Part shown: piece after piece, positions 6,818 through 14,828 of the stretch | How the letters are laid out: every line of letters starts with the position of its first letter | How positions within the stretch are numbered: position 1 is the stretch's first letter | Assembly: GCA_900549545.1 (NCBI GenBank) | Contig: URPA01000011.1 | Span: 1-45,407, forward strand | Length of the DNA stretch: 45,407 nt | Source of the DNA: an uncultured Eubacteriales bacterium | GTDB lineage: Bacteria; Bacillota; Clostridia; Oscillospirales; Oscillospiraceae | Direction: 5' to 3' | Notes under the pieces: generated by a model | Databases searched by the model: none | What the model was told of the DNA's origin: nothing | The model's input: only the letters and a program-made list of their open reading frames with translations | Translations under genes and position numbers: made by a program

Positions 6818-7504
6818 TTAACAGCAGCAGACCCTGAAGCCGAACATATTGCATACCGACATTGCGCAAAACGCCAGGCACAGCCTGTCCGCGCTGAATC
6901 TGCTTGTATATTGATTGGAATAATTCTCGTAAAAATCCCCGCCGGTCTGAAGCGTCTCCAAAAGGCGGCGGTATTCCTCGTTGCCGGGGTCTATCTCCAC
7001 GGCGCGCTTTGCGCTCTCAAGGGCGGCAATCTTGTTGCCCATATACATGTTCGCCCCGGCGTGGAGGTAATACCATCTGCCGTCCCGCTCGGTGACGGAA
7101 ACGCCGGAGAGGGCGTTGAGCGCCTCCTTATACATGCCGTTGCGGATATAGTTCATGGCGGCTGTATACTCGCTGCGCTCCTGGCGCTGGCTCTGTGCGC
7201 CGCCCCACTGACTGCCCCAGCCGTAGGCCGAGCCGCCGTAGCCCGCGCCGTACCCGGAGCCATAGCCTGAGCCGTAACCGCCGTACTGCCCGTAGGCGCT
7301 GCCCTGCTGGTAATTGCGGCGGGCATCGGCGTTTTTGATGCTGTCATAGGCGGTGTTGATATCGTTCATTTTTTCCGCCGCCTTGGGGTCGTTGGGGTTG
7401 AGGTCAGGATGGTATTTTTTTGTAAGGTCTCTGTATGCCTTTTTGATCTCCTCGTCGCTCGCGTCAGGAGATACGCCAAGGGTTTTATACGGGTCAGTTA
7501 CCAT
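6818..7504 (-). CDS. DnaJ-domain protein with Gly/Tyr-rich linker and TPR-like region
   Basis: 228 residues. The J domain (about 3-68) begins DPYKTLGVSPDASDEEIKKA and carries the essential HPD motif in KKYHPDLNPND, so it should stimulate an Hsp70 ATPase. It is followed by a Gly/Ser/Tyr-rich linker (YGQYGGYGSGYGSGYG type). Next comes a helical repeat region (AAMNYIRNGMYKEALNALSG, AALESAKRAVEIDPGNEE) resembling tetratricopeptide repeats. The tail is hydrophobic and Cys-rich, ending FGFRVCCC. There is no zinc-finger domain, so this is not canonical DnaJ. The ATG at 7504 follows AAAGGG and overlaps the end of the DUF5685 gene by 11 bases, indicating translational coupling. A role in folding or assembling the products of this operon is inference. 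Confidence 0.9.
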   Translation of the reverse strand: MVTDPYKTLGVSPDASDEEIKKAYRDLTKKYHPDLNPNDPKAAEKMNDINTAYDSIKNADARRNYQQGSAYGQYGGYGSGYGSGYGAGYGGSAYGWGSQWGGAQSQRQERSEYTAAMNYIRNGMYKEALNALSGVSVTERDGRWYYLHAGANMYMGNKIAALESAKRAVEIDPGNEEYRRLLETLQTGGDFYENYSNQYTSRFSADRLCLAFCAMSVCNMFGFRVCCC

Positions 7505-8333
7505 CGTGGCACCCTTTCTCGTTCTTTTTAAATTTTGCGTTGAACTGCGCCCACAGGCCGACGCAGAGGATATTTTTAAGTATATCCACATCCTGCACCA
7601 ATGGCAGAGCGTCAAAATAAAACAGGCACTCGCCGAGGAGCATTTTCAGGATGTCCTCAAAGCGCCGGGGGTTATCTTTAAGCCCATAATACCGGCGGAA
7701 GGGGTTATAGCGGTTATGAAAGGTGTCCCCATCCAGGTCCATGCAGGCATCCATGATATATATAAACCTGCCGAGGGCCATGCCCATCGCGCGCAGGTCG
7801 CCGCTCCAGCGGTCGTCCTTATACACAAGCACCTCCGCCATGAGCATGCCGAAGGCGGCCGCGGCTTCATCCGCCCCGGCGTTCTGTTTTTCAAGCGCTG
7901 AGAGCGCCGCCACGGAATTTTCAATCGCTGAGCACTGGCGGGGGTACTGGGCTTTTATTTTTTCATACGCGCCCTTGAGATACGCGCCCGCCGCAAGGCC
8001 GGGGACACTCCCCTCGTCCTGCCAGTCGTCAAGGCATTTGAGCCGGGCAAGGGCTATGTTCATATCGGCGGCGTACTGGGTAAACTCGTTTTCCATCCAT
8101 GGCCTGGGCTTCACGGGGTGGCGCAGGCAGCCGTTCTCCCCCGCCTGCTCCTCCGGCTCATACAGAGACGAGAGCAGCAGCACTAAAAAGCACATGTCAA
8201 AATCCAGCGCGAGGCGGGAAAGCTGCCCGTGCCTTGTCTTAATGCAGCGGCACAGCCCGCAGTACACGCTCTGGTAGCGGCGCTGCCTGTCCTCCGGCAG
8301 GAGCTCCTGCGAGGGGGTGAGATAGCCGAACAT
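7494..8333 (-). CDS. DUF5685 family protein
   Basis: 279 residues matching my memory of DUF5685: the start MFGYLTPSQELLPEDRQRRY, then SVYCGLCRCIKTRHG and ALDFDMCFLVLLLSSLYEPE. Conserved-looking Cys/His positions (YCGLC, DMCF, GCLRHPV) could bind metal. The middle is helical with an acidic motif, FIYIMDACMDLDGDTFHNRY, that recalls Asp-rich helices, but no enzyme activity is established. No signal peptide is seen; one hydrophobic patch (FLVLLLSSLY) is too short for certainty. The start has CGGGAGGA upstream. It sits second in the operon, 18 bases after the zinc-ribbon membrane gene, and overlaps the DnaJ gene. DnaJ/DUF5685 pairing is, to my knowledge, common in Clostridia. Confidence 0.82.
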   Translation of the reverse strand: MFGYLTPSQELLPEDRQRRYQSVYCGLCRCIKTRHGQLSRLALDFDMCFLVLLLSSLYEPEEQAGENGCLRHPVKPRPWMENEFTQYAADMNIALARLKCLDDWQDEGSVPGLAAGAYLKGAYEKIKAQYPRQCSAIENSVAALSALEKQNAGADEAAAAFGMLMAEVLVYKDDRWSGDLRAMGMALGRFIYIMDACMDLDGDTFHNRYNPFRRYYGLKDNPRRFEDILKMLLGECLFYFDALPLVQDVDILKNILCVGLWAQFNAKFKKNEKGCHDGN

Positions 8334-8351
8334 ATTCGTCCTCCCGCCGGG

Positions 8352-8756
8352 TTATGACTTGCCCATGAAGGAGCTGCCGCACTTGCGGCAGACTATCTTG
8401 ATGCGCCCGTGCCCTCTGGGGACGCGAAGCGTCGTCTTACATGAGGGGCAGGTGAAAAACTTATAGTCCCGCCGCTGGACCCAGCGCTCGCGGCGCATAT
8501 GGAACCAGTTGTTCACCCGCAGCTTCAGGCGCATATACTTGCCGTTTTCATCCCTGCGGCGGTAGACATTGCGGGAGAACATCCGGAAATAGATGTACAC
8601 CAGCAAAAGCAGCACAACAGGATACAAAAAGCGGCCTATGCTCTTAGGCAAAAAGGTTGCCAACAGCAGCAGAACAAGATCCACCACCAGCAGAAAATTA
8701 TTCAATTGGTCGTTGCCGTTCCTGCCGGCCATAAACCTCGCAAGACGTTCTCTCAT
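8352..8756 (-). CDS. Membrane protein with C-terminal zinc ribbon
   Basis: 134 residues, first gene of a four-gene operon. Two adjacent hydrophobic segments (NNFLLVVDLVLLLLATFLP about 19-37 and FLYPVVLLLLVYIYFRMFS about 43-61) form a hairpin. They are followed by a very basic stretch (RNVYRRRDENGKYMRLKLR) and a C-terminal zinc ribbon with CPSC and CRKC pairs (FTCPSCKTTLRVPRG ... IVCRKCGSSF). The ribbon should face the cytoplasm. Its role is unknown; it may recruit the DnaJ-domain partner to the membrane (inference). The ribosome site GGGTGAGAG is weaker than others here. A minus-strand TGGTAAAAT extended -10 around 8800-8808 may be the operon promoter. Confidence 0.8.
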   Translation of the reverse strand: MRERLARFMAGRNGNDQLNNFLLVVDLVLLLLATFLPKSIGRFLYPVVLLLLVYIYFRMFSRNVYRRRDENGKYMRLKLRVNNWFHMRRERWVQRRDYKFFTCPSCKTTLRVPRGHGRIKIVCRKCGSSFMGKS

Positions 8757-8859
8757 ACTCTCACCCGACGATAAAATCTAAAAATTTCTTAAAATTTATT
8801 TTACCACGATTGAGGTATAAAACATCAAGAAATTGTGAACATGCGATGCTCCTGAGCGC

Positions 8860-9057
8860 TTATTTTTTCTTTTGCCCGAGATACAGCACGCCCGCGCACA
8901 GCAGAGCGCAGACGCAGGTGGCAACAATGAGCACCAGCGCGGGTGTTCCCTCAAGAAAGCCCATGCGCGGATTAAATTCGTTGAGAATCTCCACCACAAT
9001 CAGCGCGACGGCCAGAGCCGCCGTCAGGTGCGGGAGAAGGCCTTTCAAAAATCTCAT
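8860..9057 (-). CDS. Small two-span membrane protein (65 aa)
   Basis: Starts with MRFLKGLLPHLTAALAVALI. The ATG overlaps the stop of the preceding phosphodiester-glycosidase gene in an ATGA arrangement, and GGAGGG lies within that gene's last codons. Two hydrophobic helices (about 8-27 and 40-61, ALVLIVATCVCALLCAGVLY) are separated by a short loop (NEFNPRMGFLEGTP), and the tail is GQKKK. No family is recognised. Translational coupling suggests it works with, or anchors or exports, the upstream enzyme (inference). Confidence 0.72.
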   Translation of the reverse strand: MRFLKGLLPHLTAALAVALIVVEILNEFNPRMGFLEGTPALVLIVATCVCALLCAGVLYLGQKKK

Positions 9058-10055
9058 TTTCCGCCCTCCGTCTCCACGATGATGAGCAGGTCGCTGAGGT
9101 TTCGGTCAGCGCCGTTGCTCTGCTGGCTGTACCGCTCGTGATTGAAGGTCATGAGCGCGGAGCCGCCGCCGTCAAGATTATAAGCGCTTGCGCAGCCCAG
9201 CCCCTCAAATACCTTCGCAAGCTGGGGGATGGTCATGCCCTTGGAGTAGTTCTCCTGCCGCCCGTCCACGACCACGAAGCAATAGTGCCCCGGTTCATAG
9301 TAGCCGAAAGCGCTTCTCGGATTGGGAAAGCCCAGCGTCGTGCTCACATCATAATCCGGCAGGGCGCGCCCCTGCTCATCAAGCAGAGACGGGCCAAAGT
9401 TCCACACCTGGCTCACCCCCCGGCTCATGATCTCATCAATGTCATATTCTCCCCTGTGGTAGTTCTCCACGCTCCCGTCCTCAAACATGACGCAGATGTC
9501 GCAGCCGGTGTATTCCCGGCTGTAAACCGCGCCGTTGCGGATGAGAAAGCCGCTTTTCTGATAGGCGTAAAAATCCCCGCTTATTGCGATAAGCGCACCT
9601 GAGGCGGCGTCCATCTCCATGGCGTCCTGCACGGAGTAATATTGAAGGACATTGTTCGCGGTATATGTGCGGAAATTCTCGGGAGAGGCGATATAAATAT
9701 CCGCGACATGATAGGTTATTCTCTCGCTCCCCTCCCCCTCCGTCACGGTCTCGACGGTGATGGAGACATTGGGGCTTTTGTAGCTGTTTTCCGTGGAAAT
9801 AAGCTCGGGGCTGAAATGCTCCTCAAAGCGCTTCTGCCACTCTGTCCGCCCGTCCGGCTGGGGCGATGTCTGCTCTGCGGGAGTGGGCGCAGGCGTCGGC
9901 GCGGGGGGCTGCTGCGTCACCTGCATGGCCGGCAAAAGCAGCTGAAAGAAAAAGAAAATCAGCAAAATAACGCCCGCCAGCAGCAGGTCCAGCAGGACAA
10001 CCGCCGCCGGATGGAGCCGTTTTCCGCTCCGCTGTTGATTTTGGCTGTCATTCAT
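9054..10055 (-). CDS. Membrane-anchored phosphodiester glycosidase (NAGPA-like) protein
   Basis: 333 residues with a short cytoplasmic N-terminus, one membrane helix (about 17-43, VVLLDLLLAGVILLIFFFFQ) and a Pro/Thr linker (PPAPTPAPTPAEQ). A phosphodiester-glycosidase domain (PF09992, related to the enzyme that uncovers mannose-6-phosphate) follows outside the cell. Domain marks are ALIAISGDFYAYQKSG, FLIRNGAVYSREY, VWNFGPSLLDEQGR, TLGFPNPRSAFGYYE, VVVDGRQENYSKGM and the hallmark YNLDGGGSALM. Bacterial members are proposed to act on exopolysaccharides or teichoic-acid-like phosphodiesters; the substrate here is unknown. The ATG follows AGAGGGTG. A second paralogue is at 21241-22335. Confidence 0.88.
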   Translation of the reverse strand: MNDSQNQQRSGKRLHPAAVVLLDLLLAGVILLIFFFFQLLLPAMQVTQQPPAPTPAPTPAEQTSPQPDGRTEWQKRFEEHFSPELISTENSYKSPNVSITVETVTEGEGSERITYHVADIYIASPENFRTYTANNVLQYYSVQDAMEMDAASGALIAISGDFYAYQKSGFLIRNGAVYSREYTGCDICVMFEDGSVENYHRGEYDIDEIMSRGVSQVWNFGPSLLDEQGRALPDYDVSTTLGFPNPRSAFGYYEPGHYCFVVVDGRQENYSKGMTIPQLAKVFEGLGCASAYNLDGGGSALMTFNHERYSQQSNGADRNLSDLLIIVETEGGK

Positions 10056-10075
10056 GGCAACACCCTCTGTTCTGA

Positions 10076-10136
10076 GCCGTCAGTCCAATTGACGGCGTAT
10101 GTCCCGGATTATACTATATTTTGCGGGCCTTGTCAT
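10076..10136 (-). promoter_or_regulatory. Promoter and leader palindrome of the phosphodiester-glycosidase gene
   Basis: ATGACA (10131-10136), 17 bases, TATAAT (10108-10113) on the minus strand; the -35 overlaps the 3' end of the D-Ala-D-Ala ligase gene. Just downstream is GCCGTCA/TGACGGC (10076-10096), a 7-bp inverted repeat that may be an operator or leader hairpin. Confidence 0.65.
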
Positions 10137-11197
10137 CCGTTTTTACGCTCTGCTATGGAAAGCTCCACTATTTTCTGGCAGAGCTCGGAATAGCTCATGC
10201 CCTCAACAGCGGCGGCTTTGGGGATGAGGCTGTTGGGCGTCATGCCGGGCAGCGTGTTCACCTCAAGGCACCATGCCCGCCCCTGCCCGTCGAGGATGAA
10301 ATCCGCCCTTGAATAGACGCTGAGCCTGAGCGCCTCGTGAACCTTCAGGGCGAGGCCGCGCAGCAGCTCGCTCTCACTCTCGCTTATCGGCGCGGGGCAG
10401 AGCTCTCTCGCGCCCTCAGCTCCGCTCTGGTATTTGGCCACATAGTCAAACTCCATTCCCTCGGGCGGGACAATCTCGATCGGGCAGAGCGCCTTGTCGC
10501 CCAGCACGGGGACGGTCAGTTCCCTGCCATGTATCTTCTCCTCAACGACCACCCGCTCATGAAACTCCGAAAGCTCCTCGAGCGCGGCGGCAAGCTCCTC
10601 CTTTGTATCCGGGAGCTTCACCCCGATGGACGAGCCGCCGTTTACGACCTTGACCGCGCAGGGCACGGGCAGAGTCTCCACAAGGCGGGGAATATCCTCC
10701 TTTTCAATGAACAGCTCCCGCCACTCAGGGGTCGGGACGCCGCAGCTTTCCATCACGCGCTTGGCGAGGGCCTTATCCATGGCCATGCCGCTGCCGATGT
10801 AGGCAGAGCCCGTATAAGGCACACCCATCAGCTCAAGCGCGGCCTGAATCTTGCCGTCCTCCCCGTCCGCGCCGTGCAGGCCAAGGAACACGCAGTCGGC
10901 AAGCCCGCAAATCTCCAGCACGTTTTTGCCGAGCCTGCTTGCGCTTTTATCTTTTCTCATGGCCCTGACAGCGGCAAGATCCGGCGCGGTCTTTTCTATA
11001 CGCACATCGCCGCAGAACCCGTCCGGCGCGTCAAAGGCCGCCTCCAGGGGCCCGTCATAATTTTCAAGGCCCAAAAACATATCCACAAATATTGCCTTGT
11101 GCCCGCGGTCCCTCAGCGCTTTGCACACGGAGGTCGCCGTCACAAGGGAGACATGGCGCTCGGTGCTTATGCCGCCGCCAAGAACAACAATTTTCAT
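10133..11197 (-). CDS. ddl: D-alanine--D-alanine ligase
   Basis: ATP-grasp enzyme that joins two D-alanines for the peptidoglycan stem peptide, in the cytoplasm; 354 residues, usual length. Motifs: GGGISTERHVSL at the N-terminus (family GGxSxEhxVSL), LGLHGADGEDGKIQAALE and GVPYTGS. The ATP-grasp motifs are CAVKVVNGGSSIGVKL and VVVEEKIHGRELTVPVLG, with FDYVAKYQSGAEG before the metal-binding end (SRADFILDGQG, CLEVNTLPGMTPNSLIP). I see no VanA/VanB-type neighbours, so this is the housekeeping ligase. The ATG at 11197 follows AAAGGGGCG and makes the protein begin at the first beta strand (MKIVVLGGG). It is monocistronic with its own promoter. Confidence 0.95.
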   Translation of the reverse strand: MKIVVLGGGISTERHVSLVTATSVCKALRDRGHKAIFVDMFLGLENYDGPLEAAFDAPDGFCGDVRIEKTAPDLAAVRAMRKDKSASRLGKNVLEICGLADCVFLGLHGADGEDGKIQAALELMGVPYTGSAYIGSGMAMDKALAKRVMESCGVPTPEWRELFIEKEDIPRLVETLPVPCAVKVVNGGSSIGVKLPDTKEELAAALEELSEFHERVVVEEKIHGRELTVPVLGDKALCPIEIVPPEGMEFDYVAKYQSGAEGARELCPAPISESESELLRGLALKVHEALRLSVYSRADFILDGQGRAWCLEVNTLPGMTPNSLIPKAAAVEGMSYSELCQKIVELSIAERKNG

Positions 11198-11223
11198 AGG
11201 AATCGCCCCTTTCAATCCGCTTT

Positions 11224-11252
11224 AGAATACCACTTATATGCCGGAAAAACAA
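11224..11252 (-). promoter_or_regulatory. Promoter for ddl
   Basis: TTGTTT (11247-11252), 17 bases, TATTCT (11224-11229) preceded by TGG, on the minus strand, 27 bases before the start codon. Confidence 0.55.
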
Positions 11253-11308
11253 CAAAAATATCCGCCGTTGCGTCTTTGAAAACTGACAACGCAAATTTGT
11301 AGTCCAAT

Positions 11309-11450
11309 GGCTCCCTTGTGTAAAGGGAGCTGGCGCGGAGCGCCTGAGGGATTGTAATGCGCAATATTCTGGACAATAAAGATAATTACAGCACAGGTAA
11401 CGACCCCTCAGTCAGCCTTCGGCTGACAGCTCCCCTTACGCAGTGGAGCC
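11309..11450. repeat. MITE-like interspersed element, copy 1
   Basis: A 142-bp element starting GGCTCCCTTGTGTAAAGGGA and ending TCCCCTTACGCAGTGGAGCC, so its two ends are imperfect inverted repeats of each other. Internally it has GCGCGGAGCGCC followed by TGAGGGATTGT on the left, and ACGACCCCTCAGTCAGCC on the right. Same family as copies at 17115, 18743 and 45261. No transposase is encoded. Confidence 0.85.
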
Positions 11451-11572
11451 TTTGAACGGTGCAAATCGAAAGAAACAGCATAATGTTGACCACCGCACCA
11501 AACTTGGCTCTCCCTTTGGCTGCGCCCGCAAGCGCGTTTCGGAGCGCAAGTGTCAGAATTATACGTTCAATA

Positions 11573-11820
11573 GGCTCCCTCTGACGAGGGAGCTGGCGCG
11601 AAGCGCCTGAGGGAGAGATGTCTTGCACCTGAGTTAGTCAGAGGTTTTCACTTCTATTTTGTCGTCAAGCCGTTCCGGCTTGCCACTTCCCCCCGAGGGG
11701 GAAGCAAGCGGGGGGGGCGGTGTAAACCCAACGAAGGAGCCTTCGACAAGCGCCGCTCTCAAGCTTGGCGCCCCCTACGGGGGAGCTGACACGGCGCAAG
11801 CCGTGGCTGAAGGGGGAAAA
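11573..11820. repeat. Mosaic of partial interspersed elements
   Basis: A left half (GGCTCCCTCTGACGAGGGAG, from 11573) is joined to the right half of the second type (GTCAAGCCGTTCCGGCTTGC and CCCCGAGGGGGAAGC, to about 11713). It is followed by another left half, GGCGCCCCCTACGGGGGAGC (11767 on). No gene is supported between 11253 and 12094; open frames here only translate repeats. Confidence 0.7.
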
Positions 11821-11865
11821 TCAGCTGGGATTATGCAAATCTCAGCACAGTTCCTTTTCAATCTC

Positions 11866-11896
11866 AGACGGGAGAAATTTTTCTCCCGTCTTTTTG
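11866..11896 (+). terminator. Terminator-like hairpin without an upstream gene
   Basis: AGACGGGAGAAA/TTCTCCCGTCT followed by TTTT on the plus strand. No plus-strand gene precedes it; it may shield the sigma operon from read-through or end a short transcript. Confidence 0.65.
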
Positions 11897-12008
11897 CAAC
11901 CTTTCTCCAAAAAATGCGACAGTATCTGTGAGAACATTTTAAAGCACCTATACGCAGCAGACAAATTTTTTTCCGAATCGAAGCCCAGCATAGCGGGCTT
12001 CGATTCGG
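11895..12008 (+). promoter_or_regulatory. Candidate ECF-type promoter and leader palindrome of the sigma operon
   Basis: TGCAACCTTT (11895-11904) and CGACAG (from 11917) resemble the AAC/CG-type elements read by ECF sigma factors, which would mean autoregulation; this is tentative. Downstream, CCGAATCGAAGCCC-AGCATAGC-GGGCTTCGATTCGG (11973-12008) is a perfect 14-bp inverted repeat in the leader. It has no T-run on its 3' side, so it is not a terminator. Confidence 0.4.
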
Positions 12009-12094
12009 AGAGGAAGATGGCGCTGATTGATATGCAGCTTTCGCTTTCAGCGGAAGCGGAATGAAATCCGCGTCATCTGACGACGGAGGTCAGC

Positions 12095-12652
12095 ATGGAA
12101 GACGAAAAGATAATTGCGCTGTATTTTCAGCGGCAAAGCTCCGCGATAGAGGAGAGCGAAAACAAATACGGCTGCATACTGCGCCGCACAGCCTTTAACA
12201 TTCTCTCAAGCCGCGAGGACAGCGAGGAGTGCGTAAATGACAGCCTGCTTGCCGCGTGGGACAGTATCCCTCCGGAGCGGCCCCGGAGCCTCGGCGCTTA
12301 TCTTGTGGGCATCACGCGGAACCTCAGCCTCTCCCGCCTGCGCGAAAGATACGCCGACAAGCGCGGCGGCGGAGAGTACGCCCTGGCCTATGACGAGATC
12401 GACGCCTGTTTATCCGGCGGCGCCTCCCCGGAGGACTATGTTCAGACAAAGGAGCTCGCCATGGCCATAAACCGCTTTCTCGCCGGGCTTAAAGATGATG
12501 ACCGACGCATATTTGTCAGCAGATATTGGCTGCTTGAGCCGGTAAGGTACACGGCGCGAAAGCTCTCCATAAGCGAGAGCAAGGTAAAAAGCTCCCTGCA
12601 CCGCAGCCGGAACAAGCTCAGAAAGCATCTGTCAGAGGAGGGATATCTTTGA
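12095..12652 (+). CDS. ECF-family RNA polymerase sigma factor
   Basis: 185-residue sigma-70 family protein. Region 2 (about 20-85) shows ENKYGCILRRTAFNILSSRE, DSEECVNDSLLAAWDSIPPE and AYLVGITRNLSLSRLRERY. Region 4 (about 125-180) shows FLAGLKDDDRRIFVSRYWL and a helix-turn-helix, ARKLSISESKVKSSLHRSRN. Regions 1 and 3 are absent, as in ECF factors. The ATG at 12095 has GGAGG five bases upstream. Its stop overlaps the TTG start of the next gene, so sigma and partner are translationally coupled, the usual sigma/anti-sigma arrangement. It is likely released by an envelope signal sensed by that partner (inference). Confidence 0.93.
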   Translation: MEDEKIIALYFQRQSSAIEESENKYGCILRRTAFNILSSREDSEECVNDSLLAAWDSIPPERPRSLGAYLVGITRNLSLSRLRERYADKRGGGEYALAYDEIDACLSGGASPEDYVQTKELAMAINRFLAGLKDDDRRIFVSRYWLLEPVRYTARKLSISESKVKSSLHRSRNKLRKHLSEEGYL

Positions 12653-14811
12653 ATACTGAGATTTTTTTTGACGCCATGGCGCTTATCGACGAGCGGTATA
12701 AGCTTGAGGCCATGCAGGGCGCCAGCTATCGCTCCAATGCGGATGAAACCGTAAAGGAGGACGGTATGCACTTTCCAACACACAAAAGTTACAGGAAAAT
12801 AATCGCCCTTGCCGCCGCCATCGTTCTGCTGCTGGCGCTGGGCATCGCCGCATACGCCGGTGGATGGTTCGGCGTGCAGGGGCTTGAGCTGGGCAAAGTC
12901 GGCACAAGGAGCGCAATATCCCTTCAGGGCTTGAGTGACAGCCCCGAATACAAGGCCTGCGCCGAGTGGAAGGAATACGACGATAAGCTGAGAGAGAACG
13001 ACAGCTATTTTGAAGGCTTTGACTACATTGAGGCACAGGAGCTTCAGAAGACCTACGGCGCGTATAACTGCTATACCCGCGAGCAGGCGGATACGCTCCA
13101 GAGCATCGCGGACAAATACTCCCTGCGCCTGCTCTCCGGCGCAACCGTGCCTGAAGGCGAGAAGGCATATTACGAGGCCGCCGGCGTCGGCAGGCTTCTT
13201 AGCACAGAGGGGGATTATTACAACGAATTTTCCGGCGGCTATGTCTATGATGACGGCTCGTTTAAGTTTGAGGGCGCGCTGCACGGCGAGCAGGACTATG
13301 CCATCCCCTATTCATTTATCCGCTCCGTCAAGGGGACGATGACCACAATCTACACCACCGTCACCGACATTGACAGCTTTGAGGACTGGGAGTACACCGC
13401 CGCCGACGGGACGGAGCTTAACCTTTCAAACTCCGAGAGCGGCAGCTTCATCATCTATGACAGCGGCATTGCCTTCGTGGTCATCAGCATTGGGCACGAA
13501 AGCTGGGCAGACCGCAACGGCGACGGCGTGCGGGACGGCATCGGCGATGAGGCCGTCAGCTTCACCATAGCAAATGATGAGCTTGAGCGCATCGCGGACT
13601 GCTTCTGCCTCTCCGCGCTCAGTGATTCTGAGCTCGGAATGGACAAGCCTTTCACCGTGTATGAGCGTGAGCGCATTGACCCCTCGGAGCTTATTGAGCT
13701 TGGCGAGGATATCGACCTGAGCGCAGTAGGCAGGGATGACATGTACTATGTAAAGCTCGCCATCGAGCAGAGCATCTCCCCGTATGTGGGCAATATTGAG
13801 ATTGTTGATTTTGACCTCACAAGGCTCAAAGGGCGCACTATGGGCTGGATAGAATTTTCCGGCACACCGAAGCAGGCGCTTGACTGGGCCTGCGTGAGCG
13901 TAAACGGCAAAAATGTCTACTGCCGCAGCTTAAACCTTATCGACCCCGACCATTGCGGCGAGTGGAGCATGGGCACGCCCTTTGATATGCAGCCCTGCCA
14001 CCGGCTTCCGATTTGGGGCGAGGGAGATATATACTACTCATTCTCCAACCGCGAAAAGCTGCAAAGCATCGCCGGGGCGAGCCTCTATGTCACCGAGACT
14101 GATGAAACTTATGAGCTATCCACCGCGCAGGAGCTTGAGACGCTTGGCGAGATGCTAAGTCTCGGCGATATAGCATATGCCAACCGCTGCACAAGCTGGA
14201 ATCCGCTGTATCTGACATTCAGGGACGGCAGCCGCGCCATCGCCTATTGTAACGGCGACGGCTCAAACTATGTGAACATGTACGGCTTCGCTCAGTCTTA
14301 TGGTCTCGGCATGAGCATATATGAGCTGTTCGATGTCCCCCTTGAGGCGGCGGGCTACACGCGAAACGGCGATATTGTCACCACCTGCTCTGTTGATTCC
14401 TCCGATTTATTTGAGGACTGCTGGCTTGAAATGGACTATGAGGCTGGCGGCAGGCTCATAGAAAAGCGCCAGCACTCCCTCTTCAGGGGCGAGGAGCACT
14501 CATCCCGCAACAAATATGAGTATGACAGCGAGGGGCATATCATCTGCCTCAAGGGATACGGCCCGGATGAAACTCTCCTTTTCGTTTATACCAATGAATA
14601 CAACGACCTCGGTCAGCTCATCCACAGCGAAAGCCTTGAGGGTGATTTGCTCGCCGCATGGTGCTATTATTTCTATGACGAGCAGGGGCGGCTCATCCGA
14701 GAGGAGCGCAACGACTTTGACAGCCCTCCCGACTGGAAGGGCGGCTGGGTTTACTATGAGTACGACAGCGACGGCACCTGCCACATGACCAGCGGCTTCG
14801 ATATGCCGTAA
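12649..14811 (+). CDS. Probable membrane anti-sigma factor with large extracellular sensor and YD-like repeats
   Basis: 720 residues starting at TTG 12649, which overlaps the sigma stop as TTGA and has GAGGAGGG six bases upstream; no ATG fits as well. Residues 1-49 are cytoplasmic and polar (MNTEIFFDAMALIDERYKLE) and would be the sigma-binding segment. Residues 50-70 (KIIALAAAIVLLLALGIAAY) are one membrane helix. The remainder is extracellular, rich in Tyr, Glu, Asp and Ser. The last 100 residues contain four short motifs of the RHS/YD kind: YEYDSEGHI, NEYNDLGQLI, YFYDEQGRLI and YEYDSDGT. No catalytic domain is recognised. The anti-sigma role is inferred from order, overlap and topology. It resembles DUF4179-type partners of ECF factors in Firmicutes, but I cannot confirm the family. 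Confidence 0.78.
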   Translation: MNTEIFFDAMALIDERYKLEAMQGASYRSNADETVKEDGMHFPTHKSYRKIIALAAAIVLLLALGIAAYAGGWFGVQGLELGKVGTRSAISLQGLSDSPEYKACAEWKEYDDKLRENDSYFEGFDYIEAQELQKTYGAYNCYTREQADTLQSIADKYSLRLLSGATVPEGEKAYYEAAGVGRLLSTEGDYYNEFSGGYVYDDGSFKFEGALHGEQDYAIPYSFIRSVKGTMTTIYTTVTDIDSFEDWEYTAADGTELNLSNSESGSFIIYDSGIAFVVISIGHESWADRNGDGVRDGIGDEAVSFTIANDELERIADCFCLSALSDSELGMDKPFTVYERERIDPSELIELGEDIDLSAVGRDDMYYVKLAIEQSISPYVGNIEIVDFDLTRLKGRTMGWIEFSGTPKQALDWACVSVNGKNVYCRSLNLIDPDHCGEWSMGTPFDMQPCHRLPIWGEGDIYYSFSNREKLQSIAGASLYVTETDETYELSTAQELETLGEMLSLGDIAYANRCTSWNPLYLTFRDGSRAIAYCNGDGSNYVNMYGFAQSYGLGMSIYELFDVPLEAAGYTRNGDIVTTCSVDSSDLFEDCWLEMDYEAGGRLIEKRQHSLFRGEEHSSRNKYEYDSEGHIICLKGYGPDETLLFVYTNEYNDLGQLIHSESLEGDLLAAWCYYFYDEQGRLIREERNDFDSPPDWKGGWVYYEYDSDGTCHMTSGFDMP

Positions 14812-14828
14812 AACTTGGAGGTAACATT

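Noticed and set aside
10133..11197. Vancomycin-resistance type ligase (VanA-like)
   Set aside because: No vanH, vanX or vanRS neighbours and motifs fit a housekeeping D-Ala-D-Ala ligase.
11659..11931. A 90-codon plus-strand frame before the sigma factor
   Set aside because: It translates interspersed repeat sequence and runs into a terminator hairpin; no Shine-Dalgarno.
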